A stretch of DNA of 64,000 nt, taken from assembly GCA_045576735.1 (NCBI GenBank), contig JAZNGZ010000062.1:27306-91305 (forward strand), read 5' to 3'. Source of the stretch: RGIG4079 sp045576735. GTDB taxonomy: Bacteria > Bacteroidota > Bacteroidia > Bacteroidales > Muribaculaceae. This document shows positions 63,162-64,000 of the stretch, one piece after another. The position numbers and the translations under genes are program-made. The notes beneath the pieces are model-generated. The model did no database searches, had not been told where the DNA came from, and was given only the letters and a program-made list of their open reading frames with translations. How positions within the stretch are numbered: position 1 is the stretch's first letter; each line of letters begins with the position of its first letter.

Positions 63162-64000
63162 TATAATAATTCCTATATATAATTCGTCAAAAACACTCAA
63201 TGAGTGTATTAGTTGTATATTAGCCCAGACGTTTACTGATTTTGAGTTAATATTAGTCAATGATGGTAGTACTGATAATTCTGGAGAAATATGCGATCTA
63301 TATGCTAAAACAGACCCTAGAATAATTGTCATACACAAAGTAAATGAAGGTGTTAGCATAGCTAGAAACACCGGCATTAAACGTTCAACGGGTAAATACA
63401 TTACTTTTATTGATAGTGACGATAATGTTTCAACTAATTATTTACTAAATTTAATCGAAATTCACGAGAAACTTAATGCAGAACTTACAATCTCTGGTTT
63501 TGTCAAACGGAATCAAGGGATTGATAAACCCCATTATATCGATTACAATGGTGTTGTAGATATTGAAACAATAGGCAGCATATTAAATAATAATATCATT
63601 TCGGTTCCCTTTGCAAAAATTTTTAATTCTGATATTATTAAAACTAATTGCATTATATTCCCTAATGGCATAAGTAGAGGTGAAGATACAATTTTTGTCT
63701 TAGAATATATATTACACATTGATAAAATCGTACTATTGCCAGAATATAATTATTTTTATATAACTACTGAGAATTCACTTATGACAAAATTAAATTCAGT
63801 TACGAGTGAACTTAGCTGTTATAATATATTAAGTAATTTGTGTAACAATATTATTAAAAAATATAATTTAGAAAAAGAGGCGTCTACATTTCTAATAAAA
63901 ATGCAATTAGATGCCTTTGAGAGAGTTATTAGAGCTATAATGAATATTCCAAATCGGAATGAGCGTATTGGACTACTTAATAGTCTTGATTATTCTTACT
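63145..64000 (+). CDS. Family 2 glycosyltransferase, 3' end outside window
   Basis: Open from a TTG at 63145 to the window edge, 285 codons read without a stop. GT-A start KISIIIPIYNSSKTLNECI, ELILVNDGSTDNSGE, TFIDSDDNVS (DxD), and SRGEDTIFVLEYI. No ATG exists before the conserved start, so TTG is the only reasonable initiator; it overlaps the previous gene by 17 bases. Third member of a related group with the 56454 and 62232 genes. Confidence 0.85.
   Translation, partial: MNTKISIIIPIYNSSKTLNECISCILAQTFTDFELILVNDGSTDNSGEICDLYAKTDPRIIVIHKVNEGVSIARNTGIKRSTGKYITFIDSDDNVSTNYLLNLIEIHEKLNAELTISGFVKRNQGIDKPHYIDYNGVVDIETIGSILNNNIISVPFAKIFNSDIIKTNCIIFPNGISRGEDTIFVLEYILHIDKIVLLPEYNYFYITTENSLMTKLNSVTSELSCYNILSNLCNNIIKKYNLEKEASTFLIKMQLDAFERVIRAIMNIPNRNERIGLLNSLDYSY

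Overview
The window looks like ordinary chromosome of a Bacteroidota member, most likely order Bacteroidales. The evidence is the gene families present: archaeal-type ProRS, a MoxR/Bat aerotolerance operon, a DUF4290 protein, a UpxY-type NusG paralogue, a TonB receptor with an N-terminal carboxypeptidase-regulatory-like domain, and a DPP5-like peptidase. Repeated promoter elements matching the Bacteroides -33/-7 pattern (TTTG, about 19-20 nt, TAnnTTTG) agree with this. The DNA is strongly AT-rich (by eye near one third G+C, not computed). I cannot name a genus. I saw no tRNA, rRNA, CRISPR array, transposase or integrase, and no gene-free stretch longer than 300 bases.

Layout, left half. A truncated Crp/Fnr regulator (1-617) converges on a long minus-strand operon (12866 down to 614): ftsY, rimO, menF, two SGNH-hydrolase-like envelope proteins, an MBOAT acyltransferase, then menD, menB, menC and menE. 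Menaquinone synthesis from chorismate is therefore interleaved with a probable cell-surface O-acylation cassette. Then come rsmI and dacB (minus), a tetR-fabH-fabG group (plus), a DUF4290-rimM group ending in two small unassigned genes, proS, a membrane glycosyltransferase followed directly by umuD-umuC, and two HU-type genes. The second HU gene encodes an HU domain joined through a membrane segment to a LysM domain. An eight-gene moxR/bat operon occupies 25757-34036.

Layout, right half. A small HTH protein and a universal-stress-protein fusion precede uvrB, a YgiQ-type radical SAM gene, a DPP5-like peptidase, and a porin paired with an anchored solute-binding protein. These are followed by prs, an intracellular GH13 enzyme with a patatin, valS, and a TonB-dependent receptor. 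From about 53786 to the window end is a surface-polysaccharide locus: promoter, structured leader with a possible 34-codon ORF, upxY-like antiterminator gene, acyltransferase, two GT2 enzymes, Wzx-type flippase, F420-dehydrogenase-beta-like protein, a frameshifted second acyltransferase, polysaccharide pyruvyl transferase, a GT2, and a GT2 cut by the window edge.

Points most worth a second look are the HU-TM-LysM protein (a possible chromosome-to-peptidoglycan tether), the O-acylation cassette inside the menaquinone operon, the leader architecture before upxY, and the acyltransferase broken by what looks like loss of one 4-nt repeat unit. Several starts were moved downstream because the longest reading frame begins inside a -7 promoter element.
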